Of a stretch of 64,000 bases of DNA, positions 15,964 to 30,749 are shown piece by piece; positions within the stretch are counted from its first letter, which is position 1, and each line of letters opens with the position of its first letter. Source of the stretch: Thiolapillus brandeum (GTDB taxonomy: Bacteria > Pseudomonadota > Gammaproteobacteria > Chromatiales > Chromatiaceae); the NCBI RefSeq assembly GCF_000828615.1, contig NZ_AP012273.1, positions 2,957,001-3,021,000 on the forward strand, written 5' to 3'. Under the pieces are notes generated by a model. The model was not told where the DNA came from. It saw only the letters and a program-made list of their open reading frames with translations, and made no database searches. The position numbers and the translations under genes were made by a program.

Positions 15964-16311
15964 TCACGCTTCCACATCCTGAACCGGCTTGGGCAAACCA
16001 GCCAGCTTACATACCATCTGCACGGGCCCGTCAGGAAACAGCTTGTAGAGAAAATCCCGGTAAGCATCCGTATCGCGGTAGCGTTTGCCGTGACGCCGTC
16101 CCAGAGTCAACAGGAACTCACGCATGCTGGGGTGGCGCATATGATCCTCGTAAAAATCCCGGAAGTAATAGATCAGGCCCCAATGGACATCGGTAAGCTC
16201 GATCCCTTCCTTTTCAGCCAGGGCTTCCGCCACATCTTCATCCCAGTCATCGGGATTGAGCAGGTAGCCCTCTTCATCGGTTTCGATGGTCTTTCCATTC
16301 ACGTTCAACAT
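15964..16311 (-). CDS. DsrC/TusE-family protein lacking the penultimate cysteine
   Basis: DsrC/TusE proteins carry sulfur as a persulfide or trisulfide on cysteines of a flexible C-terminal arm. The 115-residue protein has the whole fold: DEEGYLLNPDDWDEDVAEALA, then DVHWGLIYYFRDFYEDH, then LFPDGPVQMVCKLAGLPKP. It keeps the inner Cys in MVCKLAG (near residue 103) but ends PKPVQDVEA where active homologues end PKPTGCV or similar. The sulfur-accepting C-terminal Cys is therefore absent. The ATG at 16309-16311 is preceded by aaggaga. It may be a regulatory DsrC-like protein. It is probably co-transcribed with the YfdX-like gene. Confidence 0.82.
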   Translation of the reverse strand: MLNVNGKTIETDEEGYLLNPDDWDEDVAEALAEKEGIELTDVHWGLIYYFRDFYEDHMRHPSMREFLLTLGRRHGKRYRDTDAYRDFLYKLFPDGPVQMVCKLAGLPKPVQDVEA

Positions 16312-16430
16312 GGTTGTTTCTCCTTGGAGTTCGGAATTGGCGATAATCGCCATACGCACGAAAACATGGAGACAGAAGAGAATTTATCAAGAGCAGAAAA
16401 TCATCAAGGCGGGTTTGGAAAAGGACTGCA

Positions 16431-17630
16431 TCACCCCGTGCGCAATGCTTCTATGGGATCCAGTCCCGCAGCGCGGCGCGCTGGCGCCACACCTGCGGCA
16501 AGACCGATGCCCAGAGCCAGGGCTTCCGCCAGACCAACGTACAACAGGGGAGTGTGCACAGGCAGGGCGGGAATGGCGGCGTGCAGGAGCCAGGCAATCC
16601 CAACCCCCAGAGTCAGACCACTGATACCGCCGATGGCCGCCAGCACCATGGCCTCTCCCAGGAACAGGCCCAACACCTGCCCCCGGGTGGCGCCCAGGGC
16701 GCGCAACAATCCGATTTCATGAATACGTTCATTCACGGCAATACTCATGATCGTGACGATGCCGATGGCGCCCACCAGCAGGGAGATACCCCCGATGGCG
16801 GCCACGGCAAAGGTCAGGATATCCAGGATGGATCCCAGCACATCCAGCATCTGCTGCTGGGTGGTAACAGTATAGTCCTCCTTGCCATGGCGGGCCGTGA
16901 GCGCCCGCTTGATACCCGCCACCACCGTGTCCACCCGGGTTCCTTCCCGGTACAGAATGTCGATCTCGAACAGGCTGTCCCGATTGAACAGGCTCAGGGC
17001 TCTTGCAGCAGGAATATACACCGTGTCATCCAGATCGAACCCCAGTACCGTGCCCTTGGGCTCCATGACGCCGATCACCCGGAAGCGGCTGCCGCCTATG
17101 GTGATGCGCCGACCCAGGGGACTGGCATCACCAAACAGCTCCTTGCGCAACTTGCTGCCCAGTACTGCGAAAGCCCGTGGCGCGGTGGGATCATCCGCAG
17201 GCAGGAAACGTCCCGAACGCACCGTCATGCTGAAAGCCTGGGGCATCTGCGGCCCGGAACCATACACCGAAGTGCGCCGCCGCCGGTTATCCACCTCGAT
17301 CTCGGCATTGCCCTGAACGAAAGGCACCACCGCCCTGACGAACGGCAGGCGCGACAGAGCCTCGGCGTCTTCGATGCTCAACGGGCGTTCGGTGCCAAAC
17401 ACCCCCATGCTGGTACCTGCGGTGGTGGCCTTGCCGGGATTGATGGCCACCAGGGTGGTGCCGAACTGGGTAAACTCTGCCAGCACGAAACGGTGTATGC
17501 CCTCACCGATGGAAGTCAGCAGGATCACCGCCGCAATACCCACGGCAATACCCAGCGCCGTGAGCAGACTGCGCAGGCGGTGCGCCGTGATGGCGCTGGT
17601 GGTGAGCCTGAAAAAATCCCTGGCCAACAT
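16431..17630 (-). CDS. MacB/FtsX-type ABC transporter permease
   Basis: A 399-residue permease. An N-terminal helix (about residues 20-40) is followed by a large periplasmic MacB_PCD-like domain (about 50-265) and three C-terminal helices of the FtsX domain, including SIAVNERIHEIGLLRALGATRGQV, the cytoplasmic coupling motif. It lies 3 bp after its sister permease. Two permease genes with one ATPase suggest a heterodimeric channel. Confidence 0.85.
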   Translation of the reverse strand: MLARDFFRLTTSAITAHRLRSLLTALGIAVGIAAVILLTSIGEGIHRFVLAEFTQFGTTLVAINPGKATTAGTSMGVFGTERPLSIEDAEALSRLPFVRAVVPFVQGNAEIEVDNRRRRTSVYGSGPQMPQAFSMTVRSGRFLPADDPTAPRAFAVLGSKLRKELFGDASPLGRRITIGGSRFRVIGVMEPKGTVLGFDLDDTVYIPAARALSLFNRDSLFEIDILYREGTRVDTVVAGIKRALTARHGKEDYTVTTQQQMLDVLGSILDILTFAVAAIGGISLLVGAIGIVTIMSIAVNERIHEIGLLRALGATRGQVLGLFLGEAMVLAAIGGISGLTLGVGIAWLLHAAIPALPVHTPLLYVGLAEALALGIGLAAGVAPARRAAGLDPIEALRTG

Positions 17631-17633
17631 CGA

Positions 17634-18848
17634 CTATCTCCCCGACAGGGCCGTAACCGGATCCAGAGCAGCCGCACGCCGGGCGGGCAGGAGGCTGAAT
17701 ACCACTCCCGTTCCCAAGGCGACCGCCAGGGCAGCGCCCACCGCCCACGAGGGGGCATGGGCAGGCAGAACCGGGAATGCCTGACGCAATACCAGGGCGC
17801 CTGCCTCTCCCAGAATCAGGCCGGCCATGGCTCCCAGGGAAGACAACAGCAGGGCTTCTCCAACGAAAATACTCAGAATCTCCCGGCGATCCGCCCCCAG
17901 GGCCTTGAGCAGGCCGATCTCCGCGGTACGCTGAGACACCGCCACCAGCATCACGTTCATGATCAGGATACCCGCCACCACCAGACTGATGGCGGCGATG
18001 CCGCCCACGGAATAGGTCAGGGCGCCCAGGATCCTGTCAAAGGTCGCAAGCACCGCATCCTGGGTGATGACCGTGACATCCTTCACCCCCTGATGGCGGG
18101 CCTGCAAAGTACGGATGATGAAATCCCGGGCGGGCGCAATGGCGCCCCGGCTACTCGCTTCCACCAGGATGCGAAACAGGGATTCCGTATTGAACAGTTG
18201 CTGGGCCGTAGCGGTGGGAATGATCACCACGTCCTGAACATCCACCCCAATGGAGCGCCCCTCGGAAGCCAGTACGCCAATCACCCGGAAACGCCGGTCG
18301 CCAATACGCAACCACTGCCCCACGGCGGGTTCCGTACCAAACAGCTCCTGTTTCAGATGACGCCCGATCACTGCCACGGAGCGGGCCCGGCGCCAGCGGC
18401 CCCCGGGAAGGAAACGGCCCTGGCCCATATGCCAGTGGCGGATCTCCAGCAGTTCACGGGTACCGCCCATGATCACCGTATCCCGCAGCCTGCCCTGACG
18501 GCTGACTTCCACGGAGCCGATATTGAGGGGTGACACCCGCCGCACCAGACGGCTGCGGCGCAAGGCGGCCGCATCATCCAGAGTCAGAGCCCGGGGAGTC
18601 TCTCCCATGAGGGTGGAGGGGTCGAAACCTGCCGTTTCCGAGCGCCCCGGCAACACCATCAGCAAGTTGGTGCCCAAAGAAGCAAACTCACCCTTGACGT
18701 AGCGCCGCGCCCCTTCTCCCAGGGCGGTCAACATCACCACGGAAGCCACGCCGATGGACATGGCCAGGAGCATGAGCAGGGCGCGGGAGGGATAGCCACT
18801 CAAGGCGCCCCAGGAAAACCGCATTACATCCCGGGCCTGAAGGCGCAT
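17634..18848 (-). CDS. MacB/FtsX-type ABC transporter permease
   Basis: A 404-residue permease with the same plan as its neighbour: N-terminal helix, periplasmic domain, and three C-terminal helices with VSQRTAEIGLLKALGADRREI. Its start overlaps the ATPase stop by one base, so translation is coupled. It is likely to pair with the permease at 16431 in a mechanotransmission-type exporter rather than a classic import pump. Confidence 0.87.
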   Translation of the reverse strand: MRLQARDVMRFSWGALSGYPSRALLMLLAMSIGVASVVMLTALGEGARRYVKGEFASLGTNLLMVLPGRSETAGFDPSTLMGETPRALTLDDAAALRRSRLVRRVSPLNIGSVEVSRQGRLRDTVIMGGTRELLEIRHWHMGQGRFLPGGRWRRARSVAVIGRHLKQELFGTEPAVGQWLRIGDRRFRVIGVLASEGRSIGVDVQDVVIIPTATAQQLFNTESLFRILVEASSRGAIAPARDFIIRTLQARHQGVKDVTVITQDAVLATFDRILGALTYSVGGIAAISLVVAGILIMNVMLVAVSQRTAEIGLLKALGADRREILSIFVGEALLLSSLGAMAGLILGEAGALVLRQAFPVLPAHAPSWAVGAALAVALGTGVVFSLLPARRAAALDPVTALSGR

Positions 18849-19531
18849 CAGTCCCCCTGTTTCTCCACGTGGATGCGTCCATCCAGCATGTGAAGCTGGC
18901 GTCGGGCACGACCACCCAGTTCCGCATCATGAGTGACCACGATGAGGGTGATGCCCCGGGCATTCAGGAATTCGAGGATGGCCACCACATCCAGGCCGGA
19001 CTTGCGATCCAGATTGCCTGTGGGTTCGTCCGCCAGGAGTACCGCAGGTTCCATGATGGTGGCCCGGGCAATGGCCACCCGCTGACGCTGGCCCCCGGAG
19101 AGCTGATCCGGCTTGTGATCCGCCCGGTCTGTCAGGTGCAGCGACTCCAGGCTATGAGCCACCCTGCGGCGGCGCTCGGCCACAGGCATGCCCGCGAGCA
19201 TCAGGGGCAGTTCCACATTTTCGGCAGCAGTCAGACGGGGCACCAGATGAAAGGCCTGGAACACGAAGCCAATGGTGCGGTTGCGAATCGCCGCCTGTTC
19301 GGCATCGCTCAGGGAGGTGACATCCCGGCCATTGAGGACATACTGGCCGCTGCTGGCGCGATCCAGAAGTCCCAGAAGATTCAGCAGGGTGGATTTCCCC
19401 GAACCCGAAGGCCCCATGATGGACAGGTAATCTCCGGCCTCGATCTGCAGGTTCACGTCATCCAGGGCATGCACCACCTGGTCGCCCACCTGGAAATTCC
19501 GATGCACCTGACGCAATTCGATGACCGGCAT
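18848..19531 (-). CDS. MacB/LolD-type ABC transporter ATP-binding protein
   Basis: A 227-residue ATPase. Walker A is GPSGSGKST (about 40-48), the Q-loop is in GFVFQAFHLV, the signature is LSGGQRQRVAIARA (about 144-157), Walker B is VLLADEPTGNLD (about 164-175) and the H-loop is VVTHD (about 198-202). The free-standing ATPase with FtsX-type permeases is the lipoprotein-release/MacB-like class (ABC3). It is coupled to both neighbours by one-base overlaps. Confidence 0.93.
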   Translation of the reverse strand: MPVIELRQVHRNFQVGDQVVHALDDVNLQIEAGDYLSIMGPSGSGKSTLLNLLGLLDRASSGQYVLNGRDVTSLSDAEQAAIRNRTIGFVFQAFHLVPRLTAAENVELPLMLAGMPVAERRRRVAHSLESLHLTDRADHKPDQLSGGQRQRVAIARATIMEPAVLLADEPTGNLDRKSGLDVVAILEFLNARGITLIVVTHDAELGGRARRQLHMLDGRIHVEKQGD

Positions 19532-20685
19532 CAGTGCTCCCGGCTTTCGATACGCACCAGGGCGCCATCCTTCACGCCATCACGATCCACGGACAGCACC
19601 ACCTGCTGCCCGGCCTTCAGTCCGGAACGCACCTCGGTGTATTTCCAGTTGCTCAGGCCGGTCTCAACCGGCTTTTCATGGAGCCGGTTCTCCGCCCCCA
19701 GCACCAGCACCTTGTTGCCTTCCAGCACTGCCTCCGTGGGGATACGCAGGGCATCATCCTTCTGCGCCAGAATGATTTCCAGATCTGCGCTGTAACCTGC
19801 GAGCATATTGCGGGTGACTTCGGGATCCTGGAAATCCGCTTCCACTTCCACGGTGCGCGCCTGTTTTTCCCGATCCAGTACATAGGGGGCGATACGCCGC
19901 ACCCGGCCGGGAAAGACCTTGTCGGCAAAGGCGTCCAGGGAGATTCGCACCGGCATGTCCACACGAATCCTGGCCGCATCCACTTCATCCATGGGGGCGG
20001 ATACGTAGATGCAGCTGTCATCGATGAGATCCACTGCCGGAGGCGTGGGCACCCCCACCGGAGAAGGAGTGACGAATTCACCAATCTCGCCGTTCACCTG
20101 GGCGGCGATACCATCGAAGGGCGCCACCAGGCGGGTGCGATCCAGGGCGGCGCGAGCCACATCGATCTGTGCCTGGCTCACCTCCACATTGACCCTGGCT
20201 GCATCGCAGGCCGCCTGGGCCGCGCGGGTTTCACCCACGGCCTTGTCCGTGGCCTCCGCGGACGCCAGGCGCTGTTTGTGCAATTCCTGCAAACGCCGGG
20301 ATTCCCGTAACGCAGTCTCCGCCTGCACACAGGCCTGCCGGGCCCTGGCTTCAGCAGCCCTGGTCTTGCGCCGGGCCAATACCAGCTGCGCCGTCAGATC
20401 ATCGTTCCAGAATTCCAGCAGTACCTGGCCTTTTTTCACACGATCACCTTCCCTGACCGGCATATGCACGATCTGACCGCCAATGGAGGGTGAAAGCCCC
20501 GAGCGCCGACAGGCCTTGATGGTGCCGGCCCGGGTGTTGGCCACGCTGTTCTGCACCTGCCCCCTGTCCACTTCCGTTACCCGCACGGGAACCGGCCTGG
20601 GGCGCATCAGCCAGAACATGACCATGGCAATGATGCCCCCGACAACGAGAGTAAACAGAATTATTTTGGGCCAACGCTGCCTCAT
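19531..20685 (-). CDS. HlyD/MacA-type periplasmic adaptor protein
   Basis: A 384-residue membrane-fusion protein with an N-terminal membrane anchor (ILFTLVVGGIIAMVMFWLM). A lipoyl half-motif (GGQIVHMPVREGDRVKKGQVLL) follows, then a long alpha-helical hairpin rich in Ala, Arg and Glu (about 100-185), the second lipoyl half (VAPFDGIAAQVNGEIGEFV) and beta-barrel parts. It opens the operon adaptor-ATPase-permease-permease, which would expel a substrate across the envelope. No TolC-like gene is present in the window. The substrate cannot be told. Confidence 0.87.
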   Translation of the reverse strand: MRQRWPKIILFTLVVGGIIAMVMFWLMRPRPVPVRVTEVDRGQVQNSVANTRAGTIKACRRSGLSPSIGGQIVHMPVREGDRVKKGQVLLEFWNDDLTAQLVLARRKTRAAEARARQACVQAETALRESRRLQELHKQRLASAEATDKAVGETRAAQAACDAARVNVEVSQAQIDVARAALDRTRLVAPFDGIAAQVNGEIGEFVTPSPVGVPTPPAVDLIDDSCIYVSAPMDEVDAARIRVDMPVRISLDAFADKVFPGRVRRIAPYVLDREKQARTVEVEADFQDPEVTRNMLAGYSADLEIILAQKDDALRIPTEAVLEGNKVLVLGAENRLHEKPVETGLSNWKYTEVRSGLKAGQQVVLSVDRDGVKDGALVRIESREH

Positions 20686-20869
20686 ATCATCTATTGTCGA
20701 AAATCTTTTGGTATCTGTCAGTGTACTCCTTCCTGATCAGTTTGAGACCAGCGACGAGCTGGAGGAATCGAGCTGCGCGCAGAGCATCTGCAGTAATCAG
20801 TGGGAAGTGGCTGGGCCGGATTCGGTGCAGGAGCGACGCGGCCCCTTATGAGCCACTGCCTTAGCGGAT

Positions 20870-22213
20870 TCATGGCGAGCGATAGCTGTTGAGCAGCGTC
20901 TGTTCAAGCTGCCTGGAAGCCTGCATCAAGTGGTCTTTGCAACCGGCCACGCCAAACAGCGCCACGGGCTTGAACATGCGCCCTTCCAGCGCCAGGTCGA
21001 GGAGATCTTCCGCAGACAGGGCAGGCCGCCCGGCATGCTCTGAGAGATGCAGGCGCATCGGACCCAGACCATCATAGGCCCGGTACACGACCTCGGTACA
21101 TACCAGCCGGTCGCCACGAAAGAAATCGAAATCGAAATTGTAGCCCTTGCCCTCATGGCGGCAGGCGCGAGCGATGGCCCTGGCGATATCCTGCGCATCA
21201 CACTGGGGGCGCAACACCACCACGGCATCCACCGCCAGGGTGTCTTCCAGACGGCGGAACAGCACCCCCTCCTTGTCCGCCTCCAGCACACGAATGTCAT
21301 CATGCCAGCGCTGGCGGACTTCCCCGGACAGAGCCACTCCCAGAGCTTCCCTTTCCCGGGGACTGCCGATATACAGAGCGGCATGGGGCCAGAACCCCGG
21401 CAGAAACAGATTACTGGCGGCATGATCGTGGCGGGTGATGATCACATCCCCGGGCTGCAGCAGGTTCTCAAGGGCTTGCTGCACCTCCCGGACCCGGGGA
21501 GCCGTAGCCAGGCTGGCCTCTGCCACCAGGCGGCCACCCGTCTGCAATATGCGGAATACGGATTGCTGTTTCATGGAGGCTCCCCGGCGGCGCAGGGAAT
21601 GCAAACGATAGCGCAGACGGCTGGACAGGTAGCGCAACACCCCTGGATCGATGGCCTGGGCCAGGATCGGGAGTTCACGGATGAATACCCCCACCCGGGG
21701 GTCATTCCCCATGCGCCGCAGTCGGGCACGGTTTGCCCGGTAACAGTTCAGGGCGTTGCGCGCCAACAAGGCATTGTCGGGGTTGGTGAGAGACTGGAAC
21801 ACCCCGGTATACTGCTTGCGCCCGATGCCATGCACAGGGCTGGCTTCGTTGAGTTTGCGCTGGGTGAGAGGGTGCACCGCCAGGCCTTCCACCAGCAGGC
21901 GATCCAGGCGCACCAGCAGGGCCGCCGCAGTAAAACCCAGAATGAACCAGCGCCACTCCTGGCGCGTCTGGACGCTGGACAGGTCATCCTCCAGTTCCGC
22001 CGAAGCCCGGTGAATGAGCTGCCACAAGCCATCCCGAACTTCCAGGAACCCGGCGAACCAGCGCCACAGGCGCTCATCCTCATCCGGGGTGAAGTAACCC
22101 CGCCGGATGGCGTGACGGATATCCTCCCCCAGATCGGCAACTTCTTCGAGCTCCAACACCGCCCTGCGCAACCCCTCAAGGGTTTTGGCCAGGCGGGTGA
22201 AGGAGGCCGCCAC
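20870..22213 (-). CDS. YiiX-like permuted papain-fold (NlpC/P60 superfamily) hydrolase
   Basis: The start is taken as the GTG at 22211-22213, one base after the nadD stop; an upstream in-frame extension to 22306 lies inside nadD. The helical N-terminal part has a hydrophobic segment WFILGFTAAALLVRL. The C-terminal half carries a YiiX/YebB-type domain: LQPGDVIITRHDHAASNLFLP with FWPHAALYIG (a His for the catalytic site) and DRLVCTEVVYRAYDG, where the Cys is the likely nucleophile. Such enzymes act on amide bonds in cell-wall or lipid substrates; this one's target is unknown. It ends the leuS-to-nadD transcription block. Confidence 0.75.
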   Translation of the reverse strand: MAASFTRLAKTLEGLRRAVLELEEVADLGEDIRHAIRRGYFTPDEDERLWRWFAGFLEVRDGLWQLIHRASAELEDDLSSVQTRQEWRWFILGFTAAALLVRLDRLLVEGLAVHPLTQRKLNEASPVHGIGRKQYTGVFQSLTNPDNALLARNALNCYRANRARLRRMGNDPRVGVFIRELPILAQAIDPGVLRYLSSRLRYRLHSLRRRGASMKQQSVFRILQTGGRLVAEASLATAPRVREVQQALENLLQPGDVIITRHDHAASNLFLPGFWPHAALYIGSPREREALGVALSGEVRQRWHDDIRVLEADKEGVLFRRLEDTLAVDAVVVLRPQCDAQDIARAIARACRHEGKGYNFDFDFFRGDRLVCTEVVYRAYDGLGPMRLHLSEHAGRPALSAEDLLDLALEGRMFKPVALFGVAGCKDHLMQASRQLEQTLLNSYRSP

Positions 22214-22214
22214 C

Positions 22215-22838
22215 TCAGTTTTCCTGCTGCTGCAACAGGCTGAGTATGGAATCCGGCACCAGCCAGCGAATGCTCCTGCCCCGGGCCAGGCGCCGGCGGA
22301 TATCACTGGAGGAAATATCCAGCCGGGTCACGGGCTGGAACCAGATGACGCCCGCTGCCCGCTCCTTCAGTTCAGCGCCATCCCGCGCCACGCGGCCCTC
22401 CATCAATTCCCGCAACTCCGGCGCATCCGGCAGGCCATGGCCGGGCCTGTCCATGACCACCAGATGGGCCAGTTCCAGAATGCGCTCAGGCTTGTGCCAG
22501 GTATGGAAGGCATTGAAGGCGTCGCGGCCCAGGAGCAGGCACAGAGCCGGCGCCGGACCCAGCTCATCACGCAGATCTTCGAGGGTGTGAACCGTGTAGG
22601 AGGGACGCTCCCGGCGCAGCTCCCTCTCGTCCACCCGGAATCCGGGCTGAACCCCGATGGCGGCTTTCAGCAGAGCCAGGCGTTGTTCCGGCGGCGTCAG
22701 GGGCTGTTCCCGATGAACCGCCTGGCCCAGGGGAAGGAAACGCAGTTCGGTCAGCTCCAGGGCCTCGAATACATCCAGCGCGGTGCGCAGATGACCGTTG
22801 TGAACGGGATCGAAGGTGCCGCCGAAGAGGCCGATCAT
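22215..22838 (-). CDS. nadD: Nicotinate-nucleotide adenylyltransferase
   Basis: This enzyme adenylates nicotinate mononucleotide to deamido-NAD in the NAD synthesis pathway. The 207-residue protein has the nucleotidyltransferase signature [13 protein letters not shown] (about residues 5-17), the [11 protein letters not shown] motif and, near the end, [14 protein letters not shown], which corresponds to the ISSTxIR motif. It overlaps proA by four bases. In many gammaproteobacteria nadD follows holA directly; here proA lies between them. Confidence 0.95.
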   Translation of the reverse strand: MIGLFGGTFDPVHNGHLRTALDVFEALELTELRFLPLGQAVHREQPLTPPEQRLALLKAAIGVQPGFRVDERELRRERPSYTVHTLEDLRDELGPAPALCLLLGRDAFNAFHTWHKPERILELAHLVVMDRPGHGLPDAPELRELMEGRVARDGAELKERAAGVIWFQPVTRLDISSSDIRRRLARGRSIRWLVPDSILSLLQQQEN

Positions 22839-24103
22839 TCGCGCACGTGGCCATCACCCAGCACGATGAACTTCACCGAGGTCAACCCTTCCAGGCCCAC
22901 GGGGCCGCGGGCGTGGAACTTGTCGGTGGAAATGCCGATCTCCGCTCCCAGGCCGTATTCAAAACCGTCGGCAAAGCGGGTGGAGGCATTGACCATGACG
23001 GAGCTGGAATCCACTTCCTGGAGGAAGCGCCGGGCCTTGGTGATGTTCTCGGTGATGATGCTCTCCGTGTGGCGGGAGCTGTGTTCCTCGATGTGATCCA
23101 TGGCCTGATCCAGGCTGTCCACTACGCGGATGGAGAGAATGGGGGCCAGGTATTCGGTATCCCAGTCTTCTTCCGTGGCGGGCACGCAGCTTTCGCCCAG
23201 AATGGCGCAGGTCTTGTCACAGCCGCGCAGCTCCACGCCTTTTTCGGAATAGGCCTTCGCCATGACGGGCAGAAAGTCTTCCGCGATGGTGTCATGCACC
23301 AGCAGGGTCTCCAGGGTGTTGCAGGTGCCATAGCGCTGGGTCTTGGCGTTGAGGCAGACATCGAAGGCCTTTTGCGGGTCCGCCTCATCGTCCACATAGA
23401 CATGGCAGATGCCGTCCAGGTGCTTGATCACCGGCACCCGGGCATCGCGGCTGATGCGCTCGATGAGCCCCTTGCCGCCACGGGGAATGATCACATCGAT
23501 GTACTCCGGCATGGTGATCATGGCGCCCACGGCTTCCCGGTCGGTGGTCTCCACCACCTGTACCGCATCTCCCGGCAGTCCGGCCTGCTCCAGACCTTCC
23601 TGGATGGCCCCGGCGATGGCCTGGTTGGAATGAAAGGCCTCGGAGCCGCCCCGCAGCACCGTGGCATTTCCGGACTTCAGGCATAGGGCGGCCGCGTCGG
23701 CGGTCACATTGGGACGGGATTCGTAGATAATGCCCACCACTCCCAGAGGCACGCGCATGCGTCCCACCTGTATGCCCGTGGGACGGTAGTTCATGTCGAA
23801 GATCCCGCCAATGGGATCGGGCAGTGCGGCGATCTGGCGCAGGCCCTCGATCATGGCGTCAATCCGTGCCGAAGTGAGTTCCAGGCGGTCCAGCAGGGCT
23901 TCGGACAAACCCTTGTCCCGACCGGCGTCCAGATCCTTGCGGTTTTCGGCCATCAGGGTTTCCCGCCGGGCGTCCAGCAGGTCAGCGATGCTGTTGAGGG
24001 CATGGTTCTTCTGCCCGGTCCTGGCAGCAGCCAGGGCGCGGGAGGCGGTGCGGGCCTTGCGGCCCACCTGGTTCATGTAAGTATTGATATCGCTGATGCT
24101 CAT
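22835..24103 (-). CDS. proA: Gamma-glutamyl phosphate reductase (proline synthesis)
   Basis: ProA reduces glutamate-5-phosphate to the semialdehyde with NADPH. The start is set at 24103 ([18 protein letters not shown]), the usual ProA N-terminus; the 20 residues before it in the open frame look non-coding. Key segments are the nucleotide-binding [17 protein letters not shown], and [20 protein letters not shown], whose Cys in GTCNTLE is the catalytic thiol. [12 protein letters not shown] closes the protein. Its 422 residues are a normal length. It lies 100 bp after holA and overlaps nadD. Confidence 0.96.
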   Translation of the reverse strand: MSISDINTYMNQVGRKARTASRALAAARTGQKNHALNSIADLLDARRETLMAENRKDLDAGRDKGLSEALLDRLELTSARIDAMIEGLRQIAALPDPIGGIFDMNYRPTGIQVGRMRVPLGVVGIIYESRPNVTADAAALCLKSGNATVLRGGSEAFHSNQAIAGAIQEGLEQAGLPGDAVQVVETTDREAVGAMITMPEYIDVIIPRGGKGLIERISRDARVPVIKHLDGICHVYVDDEADPQKAFDVCLNAKTQRYGTCNTLETLLVHDTIAEDFLPVMAKAYSEKGVELRGCDKTCAILGESCVPATEEDWDTEYLAPILSIRVVDSLDQAMDHIEEHSSRHTESIITENITKARRFLQEVDSSSVMVNASTRFADGFEYGLGAEIGISTDKFHARGPVGLEGLTSVKFIVLGDGHVRE

Positions 24104-24203
24104 GGAATCTGTTACCGCTTCAGGGCTGCGCCCAACTATTTCAGGATGTCCGTAGTTTACCAACTTTGCCCGGGATACCGGAACCGGAACACCGGCGCAG
24201 GGC

Positions 24204-25258
24204 CTACATGGATGTATTTGCGGCGGTTTTCCGGGCAGACGCCCACCCGGCCCAGGTGAGATGACAGGGGCCCACTGCCAGGGCCAGAGTGACCTGCTCC
24301 AGCATCAGCCAGGGATCACCCGGCCATCCACCCTTGATGGCGGCATCGATTTCCATACACTGCTCCAGCAGGGCGCTGCAGTCCTCGGGCTTCAGGCGCC
24401 TGAGCCCCTGGCTCACCAGGGGCGCCCGGGCCTTCCATACCCGTGCCTGATTCATGGCCTGGGATACGGACATGCCGGTGGCCATGGCGGCGGCCATGTT
24501 CGCCAGCCCGCGGATCTCCCGGGCCAGTGCCCAGAGCACCACCGGCGGCGCAATACCCTCGCCTTTGAGCCCGGACAGAATATGAGTACAACGAGCCTTG
24601 CGCCCGGCCAGGGCGGCATCCACCAGGGCATAGACATCGAAGCGGGCGCTGTCGGATACCGCATCCAGGAGTTGTTCCTGGCTGATCGCTCCCTCACCGT
24701 ACAGCAGCACCAGTTTTTCGATCTCCTGGCGGGCAGCCAGGAGATTACCTTCCGTGTGTTCCGCCAGCATCTCCGCCACACCTCTTTCCGGACGCAGGCC
24801 CGCCGCCTGCATACGCCCGGCAATCCAGCGCGGCAGCCTGCCTTCGTCGATGGGCCAGACCTGCACCAGCACTCCGGTTTTTTCCAGGGCCTTGATCCAC
24901 TTGGCGGTAAGAGGCACCCTGGGCAGGGTTACCAGGAGCAGGGTATCCGCAGGCGGGTTGCCGCAGTATTCCACCAGGGCCCTGGCCCCGGTCGTGCCGG
25001 GCTTGCCCGAAGGCAGGCGCAGGTCGATGATCTTCTGTTCGGCGAACAGGGACAGGGCGTTGGCCTCCTCTCCCAGGCGGTTCCAGTCGAAGCGGGCATC
25101 GGCTTCCATGATCTCCCGGCTCAGATAGCCCGCCTGGCGGGCTGCGGCACGCACCTGATCGGCCGCCTCGCCAAGCTGCAGGGGTTCATCGCCACTGATC
25201 ACGTACACCGGCGCCAACCCCTTGTTCAGGGAAGACGCCAGTTGTTCCAGGCGCAGCT

Positions 25259-25262
<4 letters not shown>
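24204..25262 (-). CDS. holA: DNA polymerase III delta subunit
   Basis: Delta opens the beta clamp as part of the clamp loader. The 352-residue protein has the N-terminal AAA-like half with [20 protein letters not shown] (the degenerate P-loop region), [17 protein letters not shown], and helical C-terminal parts ([17 protein letters not shown]). It overlaps lptE by four bases, giving the standard leuS-lptE-holA operon. Confidence 0.95.
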
Positions 25263-30253
<4,991 letters not shown>

Positions 30254-30283
30254 GAGCAACCTGGATTGATGAACCATTCAGAT

Positions 30284-30628
30284 TCAATTGACGGGAAAAG
30301 CCTGTTTCAGCGCATCCTCTGCTTCACCGACATGCTCGGCGAACTCTGCCGGTGAGGGACAGGGTTTGGCCGCCTTGGTAAAACGCAGGAAAGAGGCGTT
30401 GGTCTCATCCTCGAAGATCTGCCCCAGTTCCCGCTGCTTCGGCAGGTTGTCGATCATGATCCGCTTGATGCGCTGTGCCTGATCGAAAAACCGGCAGTTC
30501 AGGGCAACACCGTTCAGGCGCCCCAGCTCCTCGACAGCCTGGTAGCCTTCGTTCTCGATGGGTTCTGCGGACGAGACAAGGGGCAGACTCAACAGTAGCG
30601 GCAATACCGCGTAAACCAGGATTTTCAT
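30284..30628 (-). CDS. Small secreted protein of unknown function
   Basis: A 114-residue protein with a signal peptide (MKILVYAVLPLLLSLPLVSSA). The helical mature part has two cysteines, in LNCRFFDQAQRIKRI and KPCPSPAEFAEHV, which could form a disulfide. It lies 30 bp upstream of the metal-binding/SCO1 fusion and reads the same way, so it is probably co-transcribed. No family is recognised. Confidence 0.7.
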   Translation of the reverse strand: MKILVYAVLPLLLSLPLVSSAEPIENEGYQAVEELGRLNGVALNCRFFDQAQRIKRIMIDNLPKQRELGQIFEDETNASFLRFTKAAKPCPSPAEFAEHVGEAEDALKQAFPVN

Positions 30629-30749
30629 ACGTTCATGATGATCAAAGCAGACAATGCCGCGAAGTATACCCCGTTGCTCGCATCGGCGGTTTGATCTAGG
30701 GCATCTTGAATACCCTTATGACAAAATGGTTTTTACGCCGCCCGCGGGG

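Noticed and set aside
16554-18533. Long open frame on the plus strand (659 residues), rich in Gln, His and Gly
   Set aside because: It runs antisense to two FtsX-type permease genes with clear domains and is of low-complexity composition.
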